The notes beneath the pieces were generated by a model, which was not told where the DNA came from, searched no databases, and saw only the letters and a program-made list of their open reading frames with translations. A stretch of 64,000 bases of DNA from Hungatella sp. (lineage in GTDB: Bacteria > Bacillota > Clostridia > Lachnospirales > Lachnospiraceae): NCBI GenBank assembly GCA_009712635.1, contig WASS01000029.1:355276-419275 (forward strand). Reading direction: 5' to 3'. Each line of letters opens with the position of its first letter. Position 1 is the first letter of the stretch. Positions 35,351 through 43,790 of this stretch are shown here, one piece after another. The position numbers and the translations under genes were made by a program.

Positions 35351-36250
35351 ATGTCAGAAACAAGTGATTTAATACGTAAGATGTTTCGGGAAGGAGACCG
35401 AAAACGTGATGCGGGTTTAACAACGCCGGAGTCCATTCAGAGATACGATGACATACTGTACGGTACGGACACAGATTGGCAGATTCTTGATGTGTACCGG
35501 CCGAAAGAGTCAGATGGAAAGATGCTTCCTGTCATTGTAAGTATACACGGCGGAGGCTGGGTCTATGGAGATAAGGAGGTCTATCAGTTTTATTGTATGG
35601 ATCTGGCAAGGCGAGGCTTTGCAGTGGTGAACTTTACTTATCGGCTGGCGCCGGAAAACAAATTTCCGGCTTCCATAGAAGATACAAATCAGGTATTTAC
35701 GTGGGTTATAGAGAATGCCGATGCCTATGGTTTTAACAAAGAGCATATTTTTGCTGTAGGAGATTCTGCGGGAGCTCATATCCTGGGATTATATTCGGCG
35801 ATTTGCACGAATCCTGATTATGCCGGTCAATATTCGTTTCACGTACCAGACGGTTTTGCGCCGGAGGCGATCGCGTTAAACTGCGGTGCATTTCATATGG
35901 AATATGACATAGAGAGTGAGGATAATACGCAGTCCCTGATCGGGGAATATCTTCCCATGGGAGGTACTCCGGCAGAGCTTGAGATGATAAGTGTGGAAAA
36001 ATATGTGACCGCAGATTATCCTCCCGTGTTTCTTATGACATCAGTGGGAGATTTTTTGAAAGATCAGGCGCCCATTATGGCTGAAAAACTGACAGAATGT
36101 AATGTTCCGTTTATCTATCGCCTTTTTGGCAGTGATAAAAACCGCCTTGGTCATGTTTTTCACTGTGATATAAAATCATTGGATGCCCGTATATGCAACG
36201 ATGAAGAATGCTTCTTTTTTAATGAATTTATAAAAAAGGATAATGAGTAA
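35351..36250 (+). CDS. Alpha/beta hydrolase, HSL-type esterase
   Basis: 299 residues from ATG 35351, one base after the symporter stop; an in-frame GTG at 35321 is an alternative start. The oxyanion motif SIHGGGW (64-70) and nucleophile elbow GDSAG (S139) define the hormone-sensitive-lipase-like group, and LGHVFH near the C-terminus supplies the histidine. No signal peptide. In this setting it may remove acetyl or other acyl groups from imported sugars, but the family is broad. Confidence 0.82.
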   Translation: MSETSDLIRKMFREGDRKRDAGLTTPESIQRYDDILYGTDTDWQILDVYRPKESDGKMLPVIVSIHGGGWVYGDKEVYQFYCMDLARRGFAVVNFTYRLAPENKFPASIEDTNQVFTWVIENADAYGFNKEHIFAVGDSAGAHILGLYSAICTNPDYAGQYSFHVPDGFAPEAIALNCGAFHMEYDIESEDNTQSLIGEYLPMGGTPAELEMISVEKYVTADYPPVFLMTSVGDFLKDQAPIMAEKLTECNVPFIYRLFGSDKNRLGHVFHCDIKSLDARICNDEECFFFNEFIKKDNE

Positions 36251-36252
36251 AT

Positions 36253-37143
36253 ATGAGTGAACCAATCGCAAAGCATCAGATGTTTGAATACGAAATAAAC
36301 AATCCCTTCCAGATTATAAATCTGGAAGGGCCGTTGATTTGCGAAGAAAACTTATTAAACCACTGGCATACGGAGCTGGAAATGGCTTATATTTTTCAGG
36401 GGCAAAGCGATCATTATATAGATGGGAACTGTATTCATGCAGCCCCGGGAGATCTGGTGGTTGTAAATTCTGAAAGCATTCACAGTATTATTCCGGATCA
36501 TACTGCCTGTCAGAGCAGGGGAATGATTGCCGTGGTCCTCATTATATCCAGGGACTTCGTAATGGAATGTTTTCCTGATCTGGATTGTCATTATTTTGTG
36601 GTGTCTGACACACTCAACCGCATAGAGGTGAGACGCATCATGGTCACCCTGTCTGAAAAAGCAAAATACTGCTGTAATCATGAAGAGAGGCTTCTGATAA
36701 AGGGTCTGATTCTGGAACTGTTTTATTATTTGTGCCAGGATGGATACCAAATGAAGGATTTTGTTATGAACATCAACCAGCAAAAGAATAATGAACGTTT
36801 AAAGGGAATCATTCAGCATGTAGAACGTCATTATATGGAACCAATTACTCAGTCAGATACTGCAAAGCGGTTCTATTTTACAAAAGAGTATTTTTCCCGT
36901 TTTTTTAAGAGAAATACAGGTGTTAATTTTAAGCAATATCTGACAAATTACAGAGTTCTAAAAGCGAGGAATGAACTTATAGGTACGGATCACAGTATTC
37001 TGGAGATCGCACTTAATAATGGGTTCTCGGATGAAAGACGTCTGATTGAGTCATTTAAGAAAATACATCAGATTACACCGCTCCAATACAGGAAAAAAAA
37101 TTCTGCTGATTATAATCGTAAAAAAATGATTGACAATAAGTGA
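36253..37143 (+). CDS. AraC family transcriptional regulator
   Basis: 296 residues. Cupin sensor at the N-terminus (LNHWHTELEMAYIFQGQSDH, PGDLVVVN) and AraC double HTH at the C-terminus (DTAKRFYFTKEYFSRFFKRN, ILEIALNNGFSDERRLIESF). It starts two bases after the hydrolase stop, so it is part of the symporter-hydrolase unit and probably controls it. It is the second AraC regulator of the 26-37 kb saccharide region. Confidence 0.87.
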   Translation: MSEPIAKHQMFEYEINNPFQIINLEGPLICEENLLNHWHTELEMAYIFQGQSDHYIDGNCIHAAPGDLVVVNSESIHSIIPDHTACQSRGMIAVVLIISRDFVMECFPDLDCHYFVVSDTLNRIEVRRIMVTLSEKAKYCCNHEERLLIKGLILELFYYLCQDGYQMKDFVMNINQQKNNERLKGIIQHVERHYMEPITQSDTAKRFYFTKEYFSRFFKRNTGVNFKQYLTNYRVLKARNELIGTDHSILEIALNNGFSDERRLIESFKKIHQITPLQYRKKNSADYNRKKMIDNK

Positions 37144-37158
37144 ATGATCATTTATTAT
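37130..37158 (+). promoter_or_regulatory. tetR promoter with TetR operator
   Basis: TTGACA (37130-37135), 17 bp, TATTAT (37153-37158). The spacer carries AAGTGAATGATCATTT (37138-37153), a partly palindromic site centred on TGATCA. The same 16-mer with one change lies upstream of lon, in the opposite orientation. A repressor bound here would sit between -35 and -10. Confidence 0.72.
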
Positions 37159-37178
37159 AGACCTATAGAGGTGATGAA

Positions 37179-37742
37179 ATGAGAAGAAAAGACGACGAAA
37201 AGGTGAGGAATATTAAGGAAGCAGTAATAAAGCTGATCCTGCAGGAGGGCTTTCACGGCACTTCTGTCTCTAAAATAGCCAGATTGGCAGGGGTTTCGCC
37301 GGCAACGGTTTACATCTACTATGAGAATAAGGATGTGATGCTGCATGACATTTACCTGGAATATTCAGAAGAGATTTACGATTACTTATTAGACAGCATG
37401 AAGCAGGAGTTAGAAGGGCGCAGACAGATTGAGTTACTGATCCGAAGCTATTATAACTACATCCTGGAGAATAAGGAAATTTTCAGTTTTGTGGAACAGT
37501 TTTCCAATTGTCCGTCTTTGGCCAACAGCTGCTCTGGAAAACAGGGCATCTGTAAAATCTATCATATGATGGCAGAGATGAAGCAGAACCATATTTTAAG
37601 AGATTACAGGGAAGATAATTTACTGGCAATTATTTTCCAGCCGGTGAAAGCCATTGCGGTTGATAACCGGAAAGATGAAGCTCAGAAAGAAGATTTGCTC
37701 ACAGAGCTGATTATCATGATACAAGACGCAATTATGATGTAA
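37179..37742 (+). CDS. TetR family transcriptional regulator
   Basis: 187 residues. The N-terminal HTH reads GFHGTSVSKIARLAGVSPATVYIYYENKD, a classical TetR DNA-binding domain; the rest is a helical ligand domain with no recognised class. It has its own promoter with an operator in the spacer and is followed, 108 bp later, by a lon gene carrying the same operator. I infer that it represses itself and lon. The inducing ligand is unknown. AGAGGTGAT precedes the ATG. Confidence 0.88.
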   Translation: MRRKDDEKVRNIKEAVIKLILQEGFHGTSVSKIARLAGVSPATVYIYYENKDVMLHDIYLEYSEEIYDYLLDSMKQELEGRRQIELLIRSYYNYILENKEIFSFVEQFSNCPSLANSCSGKQGICKIYHMMAEMKQNHILRDYREDNLLAIIFQPVKAIAVDNRKDEAQKEDLLTELIIMIQDAIMM

Positions 37743-37808
37743 CATTTATAAGCGGGATTCTTTTATTGATACAGTAAGAGATATCTCGCGATTAAAAATC
37801 TGATTGTT

Positions 37809-37824
37809 AAATGAACATTCACTT
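37809..37824 (-). promoter_or_regulatory. TetR operator upstream of lon
   Basis: The reverse complement of 37809-37824 is AAGTGAATGTTCATTT, identical at 15 of 16 positions to the site in the tetR promoter (37138-37153). It lies 27 bp before the lon start codon and overlaps the probable -10 (TAAAAT, 37824-37829). Confidence 0.7.
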
Positions 37825-37850
37825 AAAATACGCACAGAAAGGATAAAACT

Positions 37851-40268
37851 ATGAAAAATTATAATGATAATAATCTCGGCATAATTGTTCCGGTTTTTAA
37901 TAAAGTTTTATTGCCTGGTGTCGCGACAATAATACATTTGGAACATTTAAATGAAAGACAGATCATGAGCCTGGAAGAGGAGAATATCGTAAAGATTGCA
38001 TTACCACTGAAACAGAATGCAGGCTCGGAAGATAAGACGGAAGATGATCTTCACCGGATTGGTGTTACCTTTTCCATAAACTCAGTGGAACAGACGGAAA
38101 AGGGATTCCGCCTTTCCGTGGAACTGGGCAGCAGAATCATGGTGAACCAGATCAGCGAAGATAAAGGTGTTTTATACGCTGCATTTGAGGAAGCCCCGGA
38201 TCTGACAGACTTAGATGAGGCAAGCCTTAAGGAGATGCTGGGATATATTAAAAAAGTCAGCAATGAGATCAGCGGTAAATTTACAGGTGGAGAACAGTAT
38301 CAGCGAGTTGTAAACAGTTTTCAGGATATCAATGCACTTATGATGTATTTATCCCAGTTTATACAGATCTCTTCCGAGGAACGCTACCAGCTGTTAGAAA
38401 TTCAGTCCTTAAAAGAAAGAAGCCTTCGTTTCATGGATCATATTCTGAAGCAGAAGGAAATGATTGAGCTGCAGATGCAGGTAACCGAGAAGTTTTCTGA
38501 AAGAGCGAATAAAAATTATCGGGAAGCAGTTTTAAGAGAACAGTTAAAAGCGATTCAGGAAGAATTAAACGAAGGTAAGGAAGGGGACGGTAAGAAAGAG
38601 AATGACTACCGTTCAAAGATTGAAGAAGCTGGCATGCCCCAGGATATAAAGGAATCTGCTCTGGAAGAATATGAAAAGATGGAAGAGCAGGGACCAAACC
38701 AGCCCGACTACAAGGTAATGCGCAATTATCTGGATTTACTGGTGAAGCTGCCATGGAAAAAACAGGCCGCAAAATCCGTTGATTTAGACGGAGCAAGAAA
38801 AATTCTGAACGAAAGACATTACGGCCTGGATAAAGTAAAGGACAGAATCATACAGCATCTGGCGGTTATGGAACTGAACAAAGAAAAGAAAGGTTCCATC
38901 CTCTTACTGGTGGGACCTCCGGGAACAGGAAAGACCAGTCTTGGAAAAAGCATTGCTGAAGCCCTTGACAGACCTTATACACGATTAAGTCTCGGCGGTG
39001 TCAGGGATGAATCTGAAATCAGAGGACACCGGAGAACCTATGTTGGAGCTATGCCTGGAAGAATCATTCAGAGCATGAAAAAGGCTGGCGCCACCAACCC
39101 GGTTATGGTACTGGATGAAGTGGATAAGCTGATGTCAGGAGGATACAGCGGAGATCCTGCCAGCGCACTTCTTGAAGTACTTGACCCGGAGCAGAACAAT
39201 ACTTTTACAGATCATTATCTGGATGTTCCTTATGATTTGTCCGATGTATTTTTCATCGCTACGGCAAACTCCTTAGAGACCATTCCCGTTCCTCTGCTTG
39301 ACAGAATGGAGATCATAAACATCACAAGCTATACAGCAGATGAAAAGTTTCATATAGGAAAAGATCATCTGATTCCGGAAGTATTAAAAGAACACGGATT
39401 AACTGTAAAAGAGCTTGTAATTGCAGATGAAGTGCTGAAAGCGGTTATCAATGATTACACCATGGAAGCCGGGGTCAGAGGTCTGAAAAAGCAGCTGTCA
39501 TCCCTTGCCAGAACTGCCGCAGAAAAGATAGTATCAAAAAAGACTGAGATACCAGTTGTAGTGAAACCTGCAGATTTGGAAGATCTTCTTGGAAGAAAAG
39601 TCTCCCGCCATGAGAAAGCCCAGCTTGACAACCCGCCTGGTGTGGTAACCGGACTGGCATGGACACCGGTAGGAGGAGAGATCTTATTTATAGAAGCGGC
39701 TGATATGCCGGGCAGCGGTAACATCATATTAACCGGAAAGCTGGGAGATGTGATGAAGGAATCCGCCAGAATCTCCTTAAGTCTTTTAAAATCCAGGCTG
39801 CCTCTGAATACCTTTAATTTTAAAGAGAGAGATCTTCATATTCATGTACCGTCAGGTGCTGTACCAAAGGATGGCCCTTCCGCCGGAATTGCACTCTTTA
39901 CCGCACTGGCATCCTTAGTCACAGGCGCCAAGATAGATTCCAGACTTGCAATGACTGGTGAGATTACCTTAAGAGGAGCCGTATTACCAATCGGCGGACT
40001 GAAAGAAAAGCTTCTGGGAGCACAGAGGGCAGGAATTAAAAAGGTTCTGATTCCTCAGGATAATGTGGTTGATTTAAAGGATGTGCCGGAAGAGACAAAA
40101 GAGGGGCTTACCATCATTGCGGTGGAGACCATAGAAGATGTTATAAGAGAAACCATTGGAATAGCGTTGCCGCGGATGGAGCAGGTACTTTTGCCAAAAG
40201 AAGGGGCAGGGCGGTTGTTTGAAACCATCGAGCCTATGAAAAACAATATGAGAAGAGAGGTAATTTAA
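37851..40268 (+). CDS. lon: ATP-dependent Lon protease
   Basis: 805 residues, complete. N-terminal LON substrate domain (IVPVFNKVLLPGVATIIHLEH), coiled-coil middle, AAA+ module with Walker A GPPGTGKTS near residue 355 and Walker B VMVLDEVDKL, and the S16 protease domain with catalytic S677 (KDGPSAG) and K720 (GGLKEKL). It degrades misfolded or regulatory proteins in the cytosol. Unusually it appears to be controlled by the TetR protein encoded upstream rather than by a heat-shock element; no CIRCE-like repeat was seen. The next start codon follows its stop directly. Confidence 0.94.
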   Translation: MKNYNDNNLGIIVPVFNKVLLPGVATIIHLEHLNERQIMSLEEENIVKIALPLKQNAGSEDKTEDDLHRIGVTFSINSVEQTEKGFRLSVELGSRIMVNQISEDKGVLYAAFEEAPDLTDLDEASLKEMLGYIKKVSNEISGKFTGGEQYQRVVNSFQDINALMMYLSQFIQISSEERYQLLEIQSLKERSLRFMDHILKQKEMIELQMQVTEKFSERANKNYREAVLREQLKAIQEELNEGKEGDGKKENDYRSKIEEAGMPQDIKESALEEYEKMEEQGPNQPDYKVMRNYLDLLVKLPWKKQAAKSVDLDGARKILNERHYGLDKVKDRIIQHLAVMELNKEKKGSILLLVGPPGTGKTSLGKSIAEALDRPYTRLSLGGVRDESEIRGHRRTYVGAMPGRIIQSMKKAGATNPVMVLDEVDKLMSGGYSGDPASALLEVLDPEQNNTFTDHYLDVPYDLSDVFFIATANSLETIPVPLLDRMEIINITSYTADEKFHIGKDHLIPEVLKEHGLTVKELVIADEVLKAVINDYTMEAGVRGLKKQLSSLARTAAEKIVSKKTEIPVVVKPADLEDLLGRKVSRHEKAQLDNPPGVVTGLAWTPVGGEILFIEAADMPGSGNIILTGKLGDVMKESARISLSLLKSRLPLNTFNFKERDLHIHVPSGAVPKDGPSAGIALFTALASLVTGAKIDSRLAMTGEITLRGAVLPIGGLKEKLLGAQRAGIKKVLIPQDNVVDLKDVPEETKEGLTIIAVETIEDVIRETIGIALPRMEQVLLPKEGAGRLFETIEPMKNNMRREVI

Positions 40269-40472
40269 ATGAATCTTACAGTGACAAAGGAAACATTAAT
40301 CGGAGAAATCTTAGAAGCAGACCGCACCACAGCACCATACTTTTTTGAAATGGGAATGCATTGTCTCGGCTGTCCTTCCTCAACGATGGAAAGTCTGGAA
40401 GAAGCCTGTATGGTACACGGAGTTCCAGTTGAAGAACTGGTAGAAAAGTTAAACGGACATATGTCCAAATAA
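40269..40472 (+). CDS. DUF1858 redox-disulfide domain protein
   Basis: 67 residues. One DUF1858 domain with the conserved CxxC (HCLGCPSS) that follows a short helix (DRTTAPYFFEMGMHCLGC). Small proteins of this type occur beside hybrid-cluster proteins and nitric-oxide stress genes; a disulfide or metal role is suspected but unproven. Its ATG abuts the lon stop with AGAAGAGAGG before it, so it is co-translated with lon and falls under the same TetR operator. Confidence 0.85.
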   Translation: MNLTVTKETLIGEILEADRTTAPYFFEMGMHCLGCPSSTMESLEEACMVHGVPVEELVEKLNGHMSK

Positions 40473-40490
40473 ATGATATTTTAGAACGTC

Positions 40491-40535
40491 TCCCATTCCG
40501 CATCAGTGAGAAATATGCAGAATGGGGGATTTTTC
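40491..40535 (+). terminator. Terminator after the lon operon
   Basis: CCCATTC (40492-40498) plus GCAT (40500-40503) pair with ATGC (40515-40518) plus GAATGGG (40520-40526), one mismatch, followed by TTTTT (40530-40534). Confidence 0.78.
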
Positions 40536-40542
40536 GTTTTAA

Positions 40543-40932
40543 TCAGATGTCGCTGTCACCAAGCATTGCTTCCGCCATGCTCTCATATCCGTAGATTCCT
40601 GATACATAACGCAGTCCGTCAGAGATCTCAGATTTGGAAAAATCGTTTTTATCTAAAAAATCCCCGTCTTTGTCATTTAAGGTGTAATAGAACATCAGAG
40701 CCAGTTTTAAGTATTCCATATCCTCAGAATCCAGCTCTTCCAAAAGAGTATTCTCGGCATCATTAATGGATCCTTCGTCAATCAGTTTTTTCAGCTCTTC
40801 AAATTTCTCTTCCATTTCCCGGCTTTTAAAAGCTCTGTCGTCATTTTTCCCCAGCTCTATGTTAAAAATCAGTTTTAACAGTGTACTAACCATTCCATTA
40901 TTGATCCGTGTAGCGTAATCATCTGTCAGCAT
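40543..40932 (-). CDS. Hypothetical protein, DUF6483-like
   Basis: 129 acidic, mostly helical residues (ELKKLIDEGSINDAENTLLEEL, LALMFYYTLNDKDGDFLDKNDF). The arrangement recalls the clostridial DUF6483 family of about 130 residues, an assignment from memory. No transmembrane segment, signal or catalytic motif is visible. It converges on the lon operon across a terminator and has its own promoter region to the right. A good AGGAGAA site precedes the ATG. Confidence 0.72.
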   Translation of the reverse strand: MLTDDYATRINNGMVSTLLKLIFNIELGKNDDRAFKSREMEEKFEELKKLIDEGSINDAENTLLEELDSEDMEYLKLALMFYYTLNDKDGDFLDKNDFSKSEISDGLRYVSGIYGYESMAEAMLGDSDI

Positions 40933-41107
40933 AATATTCTCCTATTCTGATTCTGAATTCCTATTTTTAATAAATTTCAGGCAAGAATTACTGTATCATA
41001 ACGGGATCAAAAAGTAAAGAATTTACGCGCATACCCATGATTGTTCCAGATGGAAAAATATGTTAAGCTGTTATTGGCATACAGCAGAGAAGGTCAGGAG
41101 GTAAGGT

Positions 41108-42232
41108 ATGATTGAAACAGATCTGGCAAGGAAATTTATTGAACAGGTAACCCAGTATACCCAGTATAATATCAATATCATGAATGATCAGGGGATTATT
41201 ATTGCAAGCCGGGATGAAAGCCGGGTGGGAACGTTTCATGAGGTCGCCTATTATATTGTGACAGGGAAAGAAGACATGGTGGTCACTTCAGGAGAGGAAG
41301 ATTATCCCGGTGTCAGACCTGGAATTAACATGGTAATCAACATCGATGGAAGGCGGGAGGGTGTGGTTGGAATAACCGGAGAGCCAGCTGAAATAAAGCC
41401 GGTGGCATTGATTACGAAAATGGCAATTGAGGCGATGTTGAAATATGAAAAGCAGCAGGAGGAAATCCGGCGGAGAAGAGATAAAAAAGAACACTTTACC
41501 AATCTGCTGATCCATGTGGAACATCCCGATCCGGGAGAACTTCGGAGTATGGCGCATCAGCTTAATTACTCTGAGAACATAGTCCGGATTCCAATCTTAT
41601 GCAAAACAGAAGAGGTAAAAGCTGAATTAATTCTGGACATGTTAAAACATGGTCCCCGTCATGGAAGAGAGGATATCAGTGCAGTTTTAAATGATACTCA
41701 TGTACTGATATTTAAAACCATGAAAACAGATAACGCCAAGCTGTTTGCTGATTATAAATATCTGATTGGAGATTATCTCAGTACTGTATTAAAATGGCTG
41801 CGTCAGCAGGAGAAGCAATGTAGATTTTATATTGGTTCCTTTCAGGAAAATTTCACTCAGTACTACTACGCTTACAGGCATTGCATATGGCTGGAGGAAA
41901 AAACAGTGAATACGACGGCAGCATTTTTTTATGATTACACGGGAAATTATGTGCGTTCCGTTGTTCCCTTTAATGAACTTCAGTGGATGTTCCAGACTTA
42001 TGAAAAGGAAATGAATGAAGATTTGAAACAGTCATTTATTGAGATTGCAGGTGCTCTGATAAAATCCAATTATAATCTGGTGACAGCTTCTAAAGAACTC
42101 TTTGTTCATAAAAATACGCTTTTATACCGCTACGGTAAGATCAAAGATTATTTTAATATAAACCCCATTGAAGCAGCAAAAGACCGTTTTTTTATGGAGA
42201 ATTTTTATTCTTTTTTAACAAAAGAACATTAG
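41108..42232 (+). CDS. cdaR: CdaR-type sugar diacid regulator
   Basis: 374 residues. N-terminal putative sugar-diacid recognition domain (DLARKFIEQVTQYTQYNINIMNDQGIIIAS, GRREGVVGITGEP), a GGDEF-like middle and a C-terminal PucR/CdaR HTH (LVTASKELFVHKNTLLYRYGKIK). CdaR proteins activate glycerate, glucarate and galactarate use. The next two genes encode a GntP permease and glycerate kinase, matching that role. GTCAGGAGG lies upstream of the ATG. Confidence 0.9.
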   Translation: MIETDLARKFIEQVTQYTQYNINIMNDQGIIIASRDESRVGTFHEVAYYIVTGKEDMVVTSGEEDYPGVRPGINMVINIDGRREGVVGITGEPAEIKPVALITKMAIEAMLKYEKQQEEIRRRRDKKEHFTNLLIHVEHPDPGELRSMAHQLNYSENIVRIPILCKTEEVKAELILDMLKHGPRHGREDISAVLNDTHVLIFKTMKTDNAKLFADYKYLIGDYLSTVLKWLRQQEKQCRFYIGSFQENFTQYYYAYRHCIWLEEKTVNTTAAFFYDYTGNYVRSVVPFNELQWMFQTYEKEMNEDLKQSFIEIAGALIKSNYNLVTASKELFVHKNTLLYRYGKIKDYFNINPIEAAKDRFFMENFYSFLTKEH

Positions 42233-42363
42233 TTTCGTATTGATAATACAAAAATTACCGTGATATTGAGATTCACAGCAGTGGTTTTAGATTTATTATG
42301 ATGATACTATTGGCATAAGAAGTTAGCTGCATGATTAATTTCATTTAAGAAGGGGGTCATTTT

Positions 42364-43755
42364 ATGACAGGTTTACCGTTAATCTTTGTATTTATCCTGG
42401 CGATTATTCTGATGATTATGGCTATTTCCAAATTTAAAATTCATCCGTTTATCGCAATTATGACCATCTCTTTGCTGTTAGGCCTTGTAGCAGGAATACC
42501 CCTGACAGACAAAACATTGGGAGATGGAACAAAAGTAAGCGGACTCGCATCAGTCATCGGAGCAGGATTTTCCGGCACTTTTTCAAGCATCGGTATCGTA
42601 ATTATTCTGGGTGCTTTAATTGGAACCGTTCTGGAAAAAACAGGGGCTGCACTGAAACTTGCTGATATGGTGATTAAGCTGGTAGGAAAAAACAATCCTG
42701 TACTGGCAATTGAAATGATGGGCTGGGTGGTATCTATTCCGGTTTTCTGTGATTCGGGATTTGTAATTTTAAATCCCATCAGAAAAGCACTGGTTAACAG
42801 GACGGCAGCATCCTCTGTGGCAATGACGGTTGGGCTTTCCTCCGGATTATATATTTCCCATGTATTTATTCCGCCCACACCAGGACCCATTGCAGCAGCG
42901 TCTACCCTTGGAATTGGTGAAAATCTGCTTCTTGTAATGGGGATGGGCGCTTTGTGTTCTGTTTTCCCGCTGATTGCAGGTTACTTCTATGCCAGATACA
43001 TAGGCAAAAAGGTACGGTCAGAAGATGAGGCAGATATGGGAGAGATCGGAAAGACCTATGAAGAACTGGTAGCAGAGTTTGGAAAACTTCCCAGTGGTGC
43101 CAATGCTCTAGCCCCGATTTTGGTGCCAATTCTTCTGATGGCGCTTTCTTCCGCAGCATCTATGGCAGGAATGAACGGACTTGGCGGGGATATCATCAAA
43201 TTTTTAGGAACACCGATTATTGCATTGGCAGTTGGTACACTTTTTAGTGTGATTCAGCTCAAAGGTGCAGGAAAAATGAGTGATTTTTATGAAATCACCA
43301 ATGAAACATTAAAAACAGTGGGACCAATTCTTTTTGTCACAGCTGCAGGCGGAGTTTTGGGTAAAGTGATTTCATCCACTGACATGGTTAATTACATTAA
43401 GGATCACGCTTCTGTATTAAGTACCATGGGAATTTTCTTCCCATTTATACTGGCCGCAATTTTAAAGAGTGCACAAGGTTCGTCAACCGTATCCTTAACC
43501 ACAACGGCTGGAATTGTGGCACCTTTACTCCCTATGCTGGGGCTGGAGAGTCCGGTCAGAGTTGCTCTTGCATGTATGGCAATCGGCGCCGGTGCAATGA
43601 CTGTTTCTCATGCCAATGACTCTTATTTCTGGGTTGTGACAAACTTTGGGGCAATGACACCGGAAAAGGGATATAAGACTCAGACTGTGGCAACTCTGAT
43701 ACTTGGTATAGCAGGAATACTGGAAATCTTTCTTCTGTCATTGATTCTTCATTAG
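42364..43755 (+). CDS. GntP family permease (gluconate/glycerate:H+ symporter)
   Basis: 463 residues with about twelve membrane helices. GntP marks include VIILGALIGTVLEKTGAALKLAD, the FVILNPIRKAL segment and AQGSSTVSLTTTAGI. It probably imports D-glycerate or a related hydroxy acid, given the glycerate kinase gene 35 bp downstream. AAGGGGG precedes the ATG. Confidence 0.9.
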   Translation: MTGLPLIFVFILAIILMIMAISKFKIHPFIAIMTISLLLGLVAGIPLTDKTLGDGTKVSGLASVIGAGFSGTFSSIGIVIILGALIGTVLEKTGAALKLADMVIKLVGKNNPVLAIEMMGWVVSIPVFCDSGFVILNPIRKALVNRTAASSVAMTVGLSSGLYISHVFIPPTPGPIAAASTLGIGENLLLVMGMGALCSVFPLIAGYFYARYIGKKVRSEDEADMGEIGKTYEELVAEFGKLPSGANALAPILVPILLMALSSAASMAGMNGLGGDIIKFLGTPIIALAVGTLFSVIQLKGAGKMSDFYEITNETLKTVGPILFVTAAGGVLGKVISSTDMVNYIKDHASVLSTMGIFFPFILAAILKSAQGSSTVSLTTTAGIVAPLLPMLGLESPVRVALACMAIGAGAMTVSHANDSYFWVVTNFGAMTPEKGYKTQTVATLILGIAGILEIFLLSLILH

Positions 43756-43790
43756 GAATCAGGCAGAAAGGGGAAAAGGAGAGACCTGAT

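Noticed and set aside
37771-37783. AGAGATATCTC palindrome between tetR and lon
   Set aside because: A short self-complementary run without T-tract or second copy; too weak for a terminator or operator call.
42441-42890. Long open frame antisense to gntP (149 codons)
   Set aside because: It lies wholly within a clear permease gene, has no ribosome-binding site and no recognisable protein character.
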